64,000 bases of DNA from Macrococcoides equi (GTDB lineage: Bacteria; Bacillota; Bacilli; Staphylococcales; Staphylococcaceae): the NCBI RefSeq assembly GCF_047425865.1, contig NZ_CP179735.1; one strand, given 5' to 3'. The position numbers were made by a program, and so were the translations under genes. Within the stretch, counting starts at the first letter, position 1. Every line of letters starts with the position of its first letter. This document shows positions 24,657 through 33,502 of this stretch, one piece after another. The notes beneath the pieces were generated by a model, which saw nothing but the letters and a program-made list of their open reading frames with translations, had not been told where the DNA came from and searched no databases.

Positions 24657-24659
24657 TAT

Positions 24660-25694
24660 TTATAGCATCACTTTTTGATTGTGAAGCCAGTCAATCGTTA
24701 GTGCGTTTAGATCAAAATGTGCTAACTTCTGACGATAAAGTTTACCTGCATTATACGAATCAAGGTATATATCACTATTAAAAATTTGATGATGCACATG
24801 ATAAATTTCATGTGTTGCTGAAAAATCTGTAATCACTTGCATCAACTTCTGTTTCTTCTCATCAGACCAGCTTTTTGTGACATGTACATGGAATAATATA
24901 ACTGCCTCATTTTGTGGCAATTCTTTTAGTACTTCAGCTAATAACTCTAACTCATCCCCTTCAATAATATCTACAGGATGTTCCAGAAATACTTTACGGG
25001 CTTTCATAAAATGTTTACGACGTTTTACTTCTTCAGGGTAATAAAGACTCATCATCCAGTAATATTCTTCTTCGAGTTTCAAATCAATTTTATGCTGCGT
25101 AATACCAATTTTATTATGTGGATGTGCAAGTTCACTTATTTCAAACCCCTCATCATAATCATTAAGTTTTACTTTAATATTAAAGTCCTTTGTATTCCCA
25201 ATTTCTGTTTTTTTATTAAATGTATAACCATACCAGTCATAGTTAAGCAGTAAGCCACCCTTAGATCCAAGTTCAACAACATTGAACTGATCCTGACCAC
25301 TCATTTTAATAATATGCTGAAAGACTGGAATAAGCACAGAAGATCTTTCCACGATATTTTTTTTCAGGTTATAATGTTGTGTGTCATTGATAATCGACTG
25401 AAAATGTTCATCCTGAAAACGGAGGAATAATTTGATACACTCTTTAGAAGGCTTTTTAGGTTCAGTCGTAAAGTTCTGATAATATTCTCTTAACTCATCT
25501 TCATGTAAGTACAAATGTTTAATGACAGATGCTAAATACAAAGATATAAAATGAGCATTAAAAAAATACGGTTTGATGGATGTCATTAATTTGTCGACTT
25601 GAGCAAGATGGTGCGTCAAATAGCTGTAAAAAGGACTATCATCTGCCACTGCTTCAGAATAAGCTTCGAACTGTTTTTTTATTTTTTCCGGCAT
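24660..25694 (-). CDS. DUF2332 family protein
   Basis: About 344 residues resembling the DUF2332 family. Recognisable parts are AYSEAVADDSPFYSYLTHHLA at the start, VVELGSKGGLLLNYDWYGY in the middle and the C-terminal VILFHVHVTKSW, a pattern that recalls a Rossmann/methyltransferase-like core. I place the start at the ATG at 25694 behind GGAGG; the open frame continues 44 codons further but with non-protein-like hydrophobic text. No function is established. About 285 bases of AT-rich sequence without a gene lie upstream. Confidence 0.8.
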   Translation of the reverse strand: MPEKIKKQFEAYSEAVADDSPFYSYLTHHLAQVDKLMTSIKPYFFNAHFISLYLASVIKHLYLHEDELREYYQNFTTEPKKPSKECIKLFLRFQDEHFQSIINDTQHYNLKKNIVERSSVLIPVFQHIIKMSGQDQFNVVELGSKGGLLLNYDWYGYTFNKKTEIGNTKDFNIKVKLNDYDEGFEISELAHPHNKIGITQHKIDLKLEEEYYWMMSLYYPEEVKRRKHFMKARKVFLEHPVDIIEGDELELLAEVLKELPQNEAVILFHVHVTKSWSDEKKQKLMQVITDFSATHEIYHVHHQIFNSDIYLDSYNAGKLYRQKLAHFDLNALTIDWLHNQKVML

Positions 25695-25980
25695 GATTTT
25701 GCCTCCATTGAATTTATTTATAACTATTAATTCTTTATATATCATAATAAAATATAAATAATTATTAACCCATATCTCAAACATCATATAGCAATGCCTC
25801 AAGATATACAACAGTACTTTACCCACTTTAACAGAATTTTAATAATTTTTAATCATTACTTAATTAATTACGAATTAAAAAATAAATGTTCAAAAATTTT
25901 TAAAAAATAAGAAAAAACAAAATATTTTTCTTCCTAAAATGTAACCGTTTGCATTATAATGAGTTAAGGGGGTGGGAAGA

Positions 25981-26193
25981 ATGATTCAAATGATTCCAGT
26001 AGCAAGTTCAAAAATTAGTGCAGTTGGATATGATTACGCAAGAAGTGAATTGTTCGTTAGATTTCAGAATGGGTGTACTTATAAATACTCAGATGTCCCT
26101 TCTGAAAAATATTCAAATTTACTTGTTTCAGACTCAAAAGGAACATATTTAGAAAACCATATTATTGGTGCCCATTATTATCGTCCCGCTTAA
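25981..26193 (+). CDS. KTSC domain protein
   Basis: A 70-residue protein consisting of one KTSC domain: VASSKISAVGYDYARSELFV, then FQNGCTYKYSDVP and the C-terminal GTYLENHIIGAHYYRPA. These short beta-rich domains occur fused to enzymes or alone; the function is unknown. The ATG at 25981 follows AAGGGGGTGG; a GTG nine bases upstream overlaps it. A TATAAT lies at 25955-25960. A terminator follows. Confidence 0.85.
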   Translation: MIQMIPVASSKISAVGYDYARSELFVRFQNGCTYKYSDVPSEKYSNLLVSDSKGTYLENHIIGAHYYRPA

Positions 26194-26225
26194 GCCATGG
26201 AGAATTGAGGATTACATAAATATTT

Positions 26226-26255
26226 ACCACCGAACACATATTTCGGTGGTTTTTT
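26226..26255 (+). terminator. Terminator of the KTSC gene
   Basis: ACCACCGAA / TTCGGTGGT with a 7-base loop followed by TTTTT. Confidence 0.88.
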
Positions 26256-26365
26256 AACGTTTGTATACAACCTCATAATTTCTATTAAATTATTCTAAAA
26301 ATCATTTGAGACATTTCTAAGACAAACTATTATTAGTAATGATTATTTGTCTATTTTTCTAAAAA

Positions 26366-26399
26366 CAAAAAACCGTCAACCCTTACAGGTCAACGGTTT
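26366..26399 (-). terminator. Terminator of glnA
   Basis: AAACCGT..ACC pairs with GGT..ACGGTTT with two G-U pairs on the transcribed strand; TTTTTTG follows on the minus strand. Confidence 0.78.
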
Positions 26400-26405
26400 C
26401 AATGA

Positions 26406-27743
26406 TTAATATTGTTTTAAATACTGTTCAATTTCCCACTCTGATACTTGTAATCTATACATATCCCATTCGATACCTTTAGATTTAACGAACTGACGGT
26501 AAATGTGTTCACCTAATGCTTCTTTCATTAAGCCGTCTTCACGCATTGCTTTAATCGCAGTGTATAAAGTAGATGGTAAATCCTCTATACCAACTGCTTC
26601 GCGCTCTTCACGATTCATTTCATAGATGTTTTGATCAACTGGTGCTGGCGCTTCTAATTTATTTTTAATACCATCTAATCCTGCTTGTAAAATTACAGCT
26701 AATGCCATGTAAGGGTTAGCAGCTGGATCTACTGAACGTACTTCAACGCGTGTTGATAATCCACGAGATGAAGGAATACGAATTAATGGAGAACGGTTTT
26801 GTCCACTCCATGCAACATATACAGGTGCCTCGTAACCTGGTACTAAACGTTTGTATGAGTTTACTAATGGGTTACATACTGCTGTGAATCCACGTGCATG
26901 TTTCATAATACCTGCAATAAAGTGACGTGCATCGTCAGATAACTGCATATCACCATTTTCATCATAGAATGCATTCTCTTTTGGTCCTTTAAATAAAGAC
27001 ACATTAAAGTGCATTCCTGATCCACTTAAACCATATAATGGTTTTGGCATAAATGTAGCATGTAAATTATGTTTACGCGCAATTGTTTTAACGACTAATT
27101 TAAATGTTTGGATGTTATCACATGCAGTGATTGCATCAGCATATTTAAAGTCAATTTCATGTTGCCCAGGTGCAACTTCATGGTGACTTGCTTCAATATC
27201 AAAGCCCATGTCTTCTAATTCTAATACGATATCACGACGGCAGTTTTCACCTAAATCCGTTGGCGCTAAGTCAAAGTATCCACCTTGGTCATTTAATTCT
27301 AATGTTGGCTCTCCTTTTTCGTCTAATTTGAATAAGAAGAATTCAGGTTCTGGCCCTAAGTTGAAATCTGTGAATCCTAAATCTTTCATTTCCTGAAGAA
27401 TGCGTTTTAAGTTTGAACGTGGGTCTCCTGCAAATGGTGTACCGTCTGGTTTATAAATATCACAGATTAAACGTGCAACTTTACCTTTGTCTGAAGTCCA
27501 AGGGAAAATAACCCAAGTATCTAAATCAGGATATAATTTCATGTCAGATTCTTCAATACGTACAAATCCTTCAATTGAAGATCCATCAAACATCATTTCA
27601 TTATCTAATGCTTTGTCTAACTGACTGATAGGAATTTCAACGTTTTTAATAACACCTAAAATATCAGTGAATTGTAATCTTAAATAACGTACATTTTGTT
27701 CTTCTGCAAATCTTTTAATATCTTCCTTAGTGTACTTAGCCAT
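26406..27743 (-). CDS. glnA: Glutamine synthetase type I
   Basis: A 445-residue type I-alpha enzyme that joins ammonia to glutamate. The fold motifs are FDGSSIEGFVRIEESDM, the ATP site KPLYGLSGSGMHFNVSLF and the SRGLSTRVEVRSVDPAANPYMALAVILQAG stretch. There is no adenylylation loop, as in other Bacillota enzymes. The start at 27743 follows GGAGGC; upstream TTG is inside the site. It follows glnR by about 18 bases and forms the conserved glnRA operon. Confidence 0.97.
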   Translation of the reverse strand: MAKYTKEDIKRFAEEQNVRYLRLQFTDILGVIKNVEIPISQLDKALDNEMMFDGSSIEGFVRIEESDMKLYPDLDTWVIFPWTSDKGKVARLICDIYKPDGTPFAGDPRSNLKRILQEMKDLGFTDFNLGPEPEFFLFKLDEKGEPTLELNDQGGYFDLAPTDLGENCRRDIVLELEDMGFDIEASHHEVAPGQHEIDFKYADAITACDNIQTFKLVVKTIARKHNLHATFMPKPLYGLSGSGMHFNVSLFKGPKENAFYDENGDMQLSDDARHFIAGIMKHARGFTAVCNPLVNSYKRLVPGYEAPVYVAWSGQNRSPLIRIPSSRGLSTRVEVRSVDPAANPYMALAVILQAGLDGIKNKLEAPAPVDQNIYEMNREEREAVGIEDLPSTLYTAIKAMREDGLMKEALGEHIYRQFVKSKGIEWDMYRLQVSEWEIEQYLKQY

Positions 27744-27761
27744 AATAGCCTCCAATAAAAT

Positions 27762-28121
27762 TTATTTAAAAAATCTTGATAAATCTCCACGGTTAATGGG
27801 TATTTCTGTACCCGTTAAATGACTAACATCATCATACAATTTTTCTTTCACTTCATACGAAGTTACTTTGTCAGCTTTATCCTCAGACATAATCTCTTTA
27901 ATTCGCTTCATATTAAATCCCTTCTCAAGTAAAAGTTTAATATCTAACAATGTATCAAGATCATTCATCGAAAATAAACGCTGATTACCTGATGTACGCT
28001 CAGGTTGAATCAATTGTTGTTCTTCGTAATAACGAATTTGCCTGGCGGTGAGCTCAGTTAATTTCATTACTACTCCAATTGGAAATACCGGCATGTTTCT
28101 TCTTACAGTATCACCTGCCAT
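27762..28121 (-). CDS. glnR: Glutamine synthetase repressor GlnR
   Basis: A 119-residue MerR-family regulator. The winged helix is PIGVVMKLTELTARQIRYYE followed by the QQLIQPERTSGNQRLFS wing, then a short coiled dimerisation helix. In Bacillota GlnR senses glutamine through GlnA and represses glnRA. The upstream region has TGTGTTAATTTA but I find no full TGTNA-N7-TNACA operator. GGAGG precedes the ATG. Confidence 0.93.
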   Translation of the reverse strand: MAGDTVRRNMPVFPIGVVMKLTELTARQIRYYEEQQLIQPERTSGNQRLFSMNDLDTLLDIKLLLEKGFNMKRIKEIMSEDKADKVTSYEVKEKLYDDVSHLTGTEIPINRGDLSRFFK

Positions 28122-28171
28122 TTTGCACCTCCAATAAGAACTATTTATAAATTAACACACTTTAATTCAAA

Positions 28172-28205
28172 AAACAAATCCATGTGAGGTTTCCTCACAT
28201 GGATT
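28172..28205 (-). terminator. Terminator of the ynbB-type gene
   Basis: AATCCATGTGAGG / CCTCACATGGATT, a perfect 13-bp stem with a 3-base loop. On the minus strand it ends TTTGTTTTTT. It separates ynbB from glnR. Confidence 0.9.
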
Positions 28206-28208
28206 AAA

Positions 28209-29468
28209 TTAAAGCAGAATGACATCATTGTCGATCAAGTTTTCTATCGCTTTAATGATTGCAAGTTTAACGTGTTCGTAAGTTAATCCACCTTGAATGT
28301 ATGCTTCGTAAGGAGGACGGACTGGAGCATCTGCCGTTAACTCAATTGAGGCACCTTGAATAAATGTACCAGCAGCCATGATTACATCATCTGTGTATCC
28401 CGGCATATATGCTGGCATCGGAAGAAACTGAGAATTAATGGGTGAGGCACTTTGTATCGCCTGACAAAATAATATCATTTTTTCTTTATCGTTAAATGTG
28501 ACAGATTGTATTAAATCTGTGCGTTTATCGTTATACCCCGGCGTAGTCTCAAGACCTAATGACGACAGGATAGCGCTAGTAAATACAGCACCTTTTAACG
28601 CCTGACTCACAACATGTGGACTTAAGAAGAAACCTTGATACATTTCATGTAGACTATAAAGAGAAGCCCCCGCTTCTTTACCTATACCAGGTGCAGTCAA
28701 TCGATATCCAATACGCTCAATTAAATCTTTTCTTCCAGAGATATAGCCACCTATTTTACAAATACCGCCACCAGGGTTTTTGATAAGACTTCCTGCTATT
28801 AAATCAGCACCTACTTCTACAGGCTCTTTGTCTTCAACAAATTCCCCGTAACAATTATCAACAAAGATAATAACCTCTGGATAAACCTGCTTAATTGCAT
28901 TTATCGCTGTTTCAATCTGAGCAATTGTTAATGATGGTCTAGAACTATATCCTTTTGAACGTTGAATAGCAATTATTTTTGTCTGGTCTGACATTACATC
29001 GAGCACTGATTCAATATCTATTTGATTGTCTTTTAAATCGATGTGCTGATACTTCACGCCTTGTTCTATTAAAGAACCAATGCCGTTCCCTTCTACACCG
29101 ATTACTTCAAGCAACGTATCATATGGTTTACCAGAAATATAAATCAATTCATCGCCGTGCATTAAATTAGCTTGTAATGCAAGTGTTATGGCATGAGTAC
29201 CTGATATTACTTGTGGTCTGACAATCGTATCTTCTGCTTTGAAAACATGACTGTATACAGCTTCAAGATTATCACGACCTAAATCGTCGTATCCATAACC
29301 ATTTGACCCTGTCAAATCTCCTTCTGATATTTTAACTTGGCTAAATGCATCTAACACCTTTTTTTGATTAAATAAAGCCATTTGTTCAATCTTTTTAAAC
29401 TGTTCAACTATTTTTTCATCTGTTTTATTGATTAATACTTGTAATGCATTGTTATTCGTTATTTCCAT
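28209..29468 (-). CDS. YnbB-like PLP-dependent aminotransferase-fold protein
   Basis: A 419-residue PLP-fold protein of the methionine gamma-lyase/aluminium-resistance (YnbB) family. Recognisable stretches are SGTHAITLALQANLMHGDEL, IFVDNCYGEFVEDKEPVEVG and the PLP-lysine region AGSLIKNPGGGICKIGGYISG. The biochemical reaction is not known. Its start overlaps the hflX 3' end by 17 bases, as in related genomes, implying coupling. Confidence 0.9.
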   Translation of the reverse strand: MEITNNNALQVLINKTDEKIVEQFKKIEQMALFNQKKVLDAFSQVKISEGDLTGSNGYGYDDLGRDNLEAVYSHVFKAEDTIVRPQVISGTHAITLALQANLMHGDELIYISGKPYDTLLEVIGVEGNGIGSLIEQGVKYQHIDLKDNQIDIESVLDVMSDQTKIIAIQRSKGYSSRPSLTIAQIETAINAIKQVYPEVIIFVDNCYGEFVEDKEPVEVGADLIAGSLIKNPGGGICKIGGYISGRKDLIERIGYRLTAPGIGKEAGASLYSLHEMYQGFFLSPHVVSQALKGAVFTSAILSSLGLETTPGYNDKRTDLIQSVTFNDKEKMILFCQAIQSASPINSQFLPMPAYMPGYTDDVIMAAGTFIQGASIELTADAPVRPPYEAYIQGGLTYEHVKLAIIKAIENLIDNDVILL

Positions 29469-30795
29469 TGGTTTCCTCTGTTTCTGATATTAATTTGTCT
29501 TGTTTTATATATTCTGCATTCAAATTTTCTATCGATTTATTGTTAATTAATTGTTCCGTAACGCCGTTCTGTGGATTTTCATATCCGGTAATTTCATATA
29601 AATTAATATCTTCATTGAATTGTATTTGTTCAACAAGCGTTGTTTGTTTCAAAGTCGAAATTGTTTGACCATCATAATCTAACATTTGAATATGATACTT
29701 CGTCATTTCGTTCTTAATTATGTTAATTAATGCATCTTTTAAACGATCTTCGTCAGCAGGATCGTAAACTGAAACTAAGATTTGATGAGGACCTGTCGGT
29801 AAAATTTCATTTGCTAATAGATCCTTTTTATTATAAACAGTCAATATCGGTATATGTTTCATTTCAAGTTCAGATAGAATTGTATTAACCGTATCGATAT
29901 GGTTTATGTAATTTGGATGACTTCTATCAACGACATGTATTATAACATCAGCATATTTTGCCTCTTCTAAAGTTGAACTAAATGCCTCGACTAAATGTGT
30001 CGGTAGTTGTTGAATAAAACCTACAGTGTCACTTAATAAAATATTAAAGCCATCATTCACTTTCATTATTTTACTTTTCGGATCAAGCGTTGCAAATAGT
30101 TTATCTTCCATGAAAGTATCACTTTCAGTCAATTGATTAAACCACGTTGATTTCCCCGCATTTGTGTAACCAACTAGAGCGACTTGGAACATTTGTTTCT
30201 TCTGTCTATTTTCACGATATCGTTTACGATGATCCTTTATCACTTCAAGTTGGGTCTTAATATCATGAATTTTATTTCGAATATGACGTCTATTCATTTC
30301 AAGCTTCGTTTCACCTGGCCCACGTGTACCAATTCCACCACCTAAACGCGATAACGACTGTCCATGTCCTGATAATCGCGGCAGTAAATATTCTAATTGT
30401 GCCAGTTCAACTTGCAGTTTACCTTCTCTACTTTTCGCACGTTGAGCAAAAATATCAAGTATAACTTGAGTTCTATCAATAATCTTTGCATCTAACATTT
30501 CATTTAATCGTTTTGATTGTGAATTCGTTAATTCGTCGTTAACCACTACTACATCAAACTCTATATCCTCTCGTTCTTTAAGTTCGATTATTTCTTCGAT
30601 TTTACCTTTTCCAAGATAGAAAGAATGATCTTTTCGGTCTTTATTTTGTATAACTGTATCAACAACTTCAAGCCCAGCAGTTTCACATAATGATTTAATT
30701 TCTGAAACACTCGCCTGGAAGTCAAAATCCGATTCTTTTTTTAAATGAACTGCTATAATAAGAGCACGTTCGATTGTTACATGTGTATCGTTCAA
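29452..30795 (-). CDS. hflX: Ribosome-associated GTPase HflX
   Basis: A 447-residue HflX. The N-terminal domain includes DKKDHSFYLGKGKIEEI-like sequence (KDRKDHSFYLGKGKIEE), then a helical LSRLGGGIGTRGPGETKLE linker and a G domain with Walker A GYTNAGKST, DTVGF and NKKD. HflX splits stalled or hibernating 70S ribosomes. The start is TTG at 30795, well spaced behind GAGGTGATATT. It is the first gene of the hflX-ynbB pair. Confidence 0.95.
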   Translation of the reverse strand: MNDTHVTIERALIIAVHLKKESDFDFQASVSEIKSLCETAGLEVVDTVIQNKDRKDHSFYLGKGKIEEIIELKEREDIEFDVVVVNDELTNSQSKRLNEMLDAKIIDRTQVILDIFAQRAKSREGKLQVELAQLEYLLPRLSGHGQSLSRLGGGIGTRGPGETKLEMNRRHIRNKIHDIKTQLEVIKDHRKRYRENRQKKQMFQVALVGYTNAGKSTWFNQLTESDTFMEDKLFATLDPKSKIMKVNDGFNILLSDTVGFIQQLPTHLVEAFSSTLEEAKYADVIIHVVDRSHPNYINHIDTVNTILSELEMKHIPILTVYNKKDLLANEILPTGPHQILVSVYDPADEDRLKDALINIIKNEMTKYHIQMLDYDGQTISTLKQTTLVEQIQFNEDINLYEITGYENPQNGVTEQLINNKSIENLNAEYIKQDKLISETEETNGNNE

Positions 30796-30861
30796 AATAT
30801 CACCTCTTACATTAGTTTGCGGTAAAATACAAAAATAAACAAGCAGGAAGGATGAATTTTT

Positions 30862-31335
30862 ATGTCAATTTATGATATTGCTGTAACAAATACAAAACAT
30901 GAAACATATGAATTATCGAAATATAAAGGTAAAGCACTATTAATCGTCAATACTGCTAGTGAATGTGGATTTACGAAACAATTCGACGGCTTAGAGAAAG
31001 TATATCAACAATTTAAGGATCAAGATTTTGTCGTCTTAGGGTTCCCATGTAACCAATTCGGTAATCAGGAACCTGGTGATGGTGCCGAAGCAGAACAAAA
31101 TTGCCGTTTAAACTTCGGAGTAACTTTCCCGATGCATGATAAAATCGATGTTAATGGAGAAAATGCACATCCATTATTTCAGCATTTAAAAAAAGAATCA
31201 AAAAGCTTACTCGGTGATAAGATTAAATGGAACTTCACGAAATTCTTAGTCGATAAAGAAGGTAACGTGGTTGGTCGTTACGCACCAACTAAAACACCAG
31301 AACAATTAACAAGCGACATCGAAAAAGTACTATAG
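30862..31335 (+). CDS. bsaA: Glutathione peroxidase family protein (BsaA-like)
   Basis: A 157-residue thioredoxin-fold peroxidase. The peroxidatic cysteine lies in NTASECGFTKQ (about residue 37), with the conserved VLGFPCNQFGNQEPG and KWNFTKFLVDKEGNVVGRYAP. Cysteine rather than selenocysteine, together with a second Cys in the FPCNQ loop, suggests a thioredoxin-dependent enzyme against peroxides. AGGAAGG precedes the ATG. It diverges from hflX with only 66 bases between, so promoters overlap. No PerR box was recognised. Confidence 0.93.
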   Translation: MSIYDIAVTNTKHETYELSKYKGKALLIVNTASECGFTKQFDGLEKVYQQFKDQDFVVLGFPCNQFGNQEPGDGAEAEQNCRLNFGVTFPMHDKIDVNGENAHPLFQHLKKESKSLLGDKIKWNFTKFLVDKEGNVVGRYAPTKTPEQLTSDIEKVL

Positions 31336-31353
31336 CAATTGTATGAAAAAAGC

Positions 31354-31392
31354 ACGAAAAAAAGAACAAATCCATCACTGGATTTGTTCTAT
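31354..31392. terminator. Bidirectional terminator between the peroxidase gene and hfq
   Basis: AGAACAAATCCA / TGGATTTGTTCT at 31363-31390, a perfect 12-bp stem with a 4-base loop. A7 on the left gives a strong tract for hfq on the minus strand. Confidence 0.88.
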
Positions 31393-31410
31393 CGTTTTGT
31401 TTGCATTACA

Positions 31411-31608
31411 TTATTCTACGAAAGTACTAATTGCATGTTTATAAATTAAGTTTTCTTTGTCTCCCACGCTTAACAAAATAACATATTTATCATAGTCTAA
31501 TACGATACCTTTCATTTGAAAACCGTTCGTTAAGAAAACAGTAAGTTCTGTTCCACTTGATTTGTACTTCTCTAAAAATGCATCCTGCAGATTACCTGAA
31601 TTTGTCAT
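31411..31608 (-). CDS. hfq: RNA chaperone Hfq
   Basis: A 65-residue Sm-like protein: NLQDAFLEKYKSSGTELTVF, NGFQMKGIVLDYDKYVILLS and the Sm2-type NLIYKHAISTFVE. Hfq forms hexamers that bind sRNAs and mRNAs, though its role in staphylococci is limited. The start at 31608 follows GAGGGG; an upstream TTG overlaps that site. It overlaps the miaA 3' end by 17 bases, the usual miaA-hfq order. Confidence 0.93.
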   Translation of the reverse strand: MTNSGNLQDAFLEKYKSSGTELTVFLTNGFQMKGIVLDYDKYVILLSVGDKENLIYKHAISTFVE

Positions 31609-32530
31609 AATAATTCCCCTCAATATTTGTCATAATTTGATCTCCCATAGCTGATATGGATAGATCACTACTGTCAAACCATTCAACTGACATTTGATTA
31701 TTAAACCATGTCAATTGACGCTTTGCGAAATTCCTAGAATTTTGCTGCAAACTTTCTACCGCTTTATTCAATGAAACTTCTCCATCTATATAAGGAATTA
31801 TCTCTTTATACCCTATTGCAGTCATGCTTTGTTTATCTCTATAGCCACTGTCTATTAAGTTACTCACTTCTTGTACCAGTCCCTGGTCAATCATGAGTAA
31901 TACACGATGGTTGATTCTATTATATAATATAGGACGCGGCATATTAAGTCCTATAATAACTGTATCATATTTTTCGCTGATTGTCTGACTTTTTTTTTGA
32001 GTTGTGATTGATTTATTATGTAATTCAAAATAAATAATTGCACGCATGACGCGTTGTTTATTGTTAGGGTGTATCGATGCTGCAGCTTTTGGATCAATTA
32101 TTTTTAAGTGCTCATACAAATTTTCTGCATTATAATTTTTGTATTTTTCCTGTAAAAAACTTTTCAATTTTAAATCTTCTTCTTCAAATTTATACTGGTA
32201 CAGTAAGCTCTGTATATATAAACCTGTACCACCAACTACCATCGGTGTCTTCCCTCTTGCATAAATATCCTCGATGATTGGTTCTGCATGTGCTTTAAAC
32301 TGGGCTGCAGAATAACTTTCGTCAGGATCTAATATATCTATCAGGTGATGCGGAATACCTTCCATTTCATCAGCAGTGATTTTTGCACTGCCAATATCCA
32401 TGCCACGATAGACTTGAATAGCATCGCCACTAATAATTTCACCGTTCACTCTTTTAGCTATTTCAATACTTAACGCTGTTTTTCCAACAGCTGTTGGTCC
32501 GACAATTACAATTAAAGGTATTTTATTCAT
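31592..32530 (-). CDS. miaA: tRNA dimethylallyltransferase
   Basis: A 312-residue enzyme that adds a dimethylallyl group to A37 of tRNAs reading UNN codons. It has the P-loop IVGPTAVGKTALSIE, the substrate-site SGDAIQVYRGMDIGSAK, and MVVGGTGLYIQSLLY. MiaB, also encoded in this window, later thiomethylates the same base. It overlaps the hydrolase gene upstream by 8 bases and hfq downstream, forming a tight operon. Confidence 0.95.
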   Translation of the reverse strand: MNKIPLIVIVGPTAVGKTALSIEIAKRVNGEIISGDAIQVYRGMDIGSAKITADEMEGIPHHLIDILDPDESYSAAQFKAHAEPIIEDIYARGKTPMVVGGTGLYIQSLLYQYKFEEEDLKLKSFLQEKYKNYNAENLYEHLKIIDPKAAASIHPNNKQRVMRAIIYFELHNKSITTQKKSQTISEKYDTVIIGLNMPRPILYNRINHRVLLMIDQGLVQEVSNLIDSGYRDKQSMTAIGYKEIIPYIDGEVSLNKAVESLQQNSRNFAKRQLTWFNNQMSVEWFDSSDLSISAMGDQIMTNIEGNYYDKFR

Positions 32531-33449
32531 TTCTTTTTAACCACTTTCCAATGTTGTTTAAAACTTCTTGTTGGTTCACTTCATTCAACACTTCATGACG
32601 GGAACGTGCGTATAGTTGCACCGTAACATTATCGACACCGAACTTTTTATATTTTTTTGCAAGTTTGTGTATTCCTTTTCCGTAATTAGAAAACGGATCA
32701 TCCATCCCTGATACGAATAACAGATTGGTGTCAGGATTGATTAACTTGATTGACTTACTCTTTTGCGTTTCACCCATACATTCTGCAATCGATAACATCA
32801 CTTGAAGAGAAACATTGAATCCACAGTACGGATCTCTCACAAACGCATCGACATTATCCGGATTAAGACTTAACCAGTCACTCTCAGTCCTTAATGGTTT
32901 AAACTTCTTGTTAAACTGTCTGTCACTCATTTGGTTTACACTTTTTAATATTTTTGTTTCTCCGTGAATTTTTATAAGTGATTCTAATAGTTTAATCGAA
33001 CTGCGATACTTCATATCATAATATCCCGTTCCAACTAATATACAATCGCTAAAAACTTCTGGATATCGCGTAATATACTTGCGTGCAATAATGCTTCCCA
33101 TCGAATGGCCAAGTAGAATCGAACGCCCTGGGTGCTGAAATGTTTTAAATATTTCATATGCATCATCGACCAATTGGATAATACTATCAAAATGACCTCT
33201 TAATGATTCTTCAATTTGTTTACCGTGTCCACGTTGATTATGCATGATGACTAAATATCCTAATTGACTAAAAAAATGTGCCACATTGATATAACGATCA
33301 ATATGTTCACTCATGCCATGCAGAATCTGCACAATACCTATAGGGTTTTGTGGCTGAATTACTATAAGTTCCATTTGGGTATTATCTTTTAATGTGATGC
33401 GTTTATATTCTGGATTTATGATACTAATCACCTCACAAATATTATACAT
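32523..33449 (-). CDS. Alpha/beta hydrolase (lysophospholipase-like)
   Basis: Up to 308 residues. The serine hydrolase core has GIVQILHGMSEHIDRY (oxyanion region), the nucleophile elbow ILLGHSMGSIIARKY (Ser about 116), and the catalytic Asp/His in SGMDDPFSN and ARSRHEVLNE. It resembles PldB-type monoacylglycerol lipases. The start is uncertain: the ATG at 33449 has no binding site, while GAGGTG lies seven codons inside and would suit a non-ATG start nearby. It lies between glpD and miaA as in staphylococci. Confidence 0.88.
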   Translation of the reverse strand: MYNICEVISIINPEYKRITLKDNTQMELIVIQPQNPIGIVQILHGMSEHIDRYINVAHFFSQLGYLVIMHNQRGHGKQIEESLRGHFDSIIQLVDDAYEIFKTFQHPGRSILLGHSMGSIIARKYITRYPEVFSDCILVGTGYYDMKYRSSIKLLESLIKIHGETKILKSVNQMSDRQFNKKFKPLRTESDWLSLNPDNVDAFVRDPYCGFNVSLQVMLSIAECMGETQKSKSIKLINPDTNLLFVSGMDDPFSNYGKGIHKLAKKYKKFGVDNVTVQLYARSRHEVLNEVNQQEVLNNIGKWLKRNE

Positions 33450-33502
33450 TAAAAAAAATAACCTGCCATAACGACAGATTATTTTAATGTATACCTTATT
33501 TT

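Noticed and set aside
28122..28171. GlnR operator before glnR
   Set aside because: One half (TGTGTTAATTTA) is present but the second TNACA half is missing at the required 7-base spacing.
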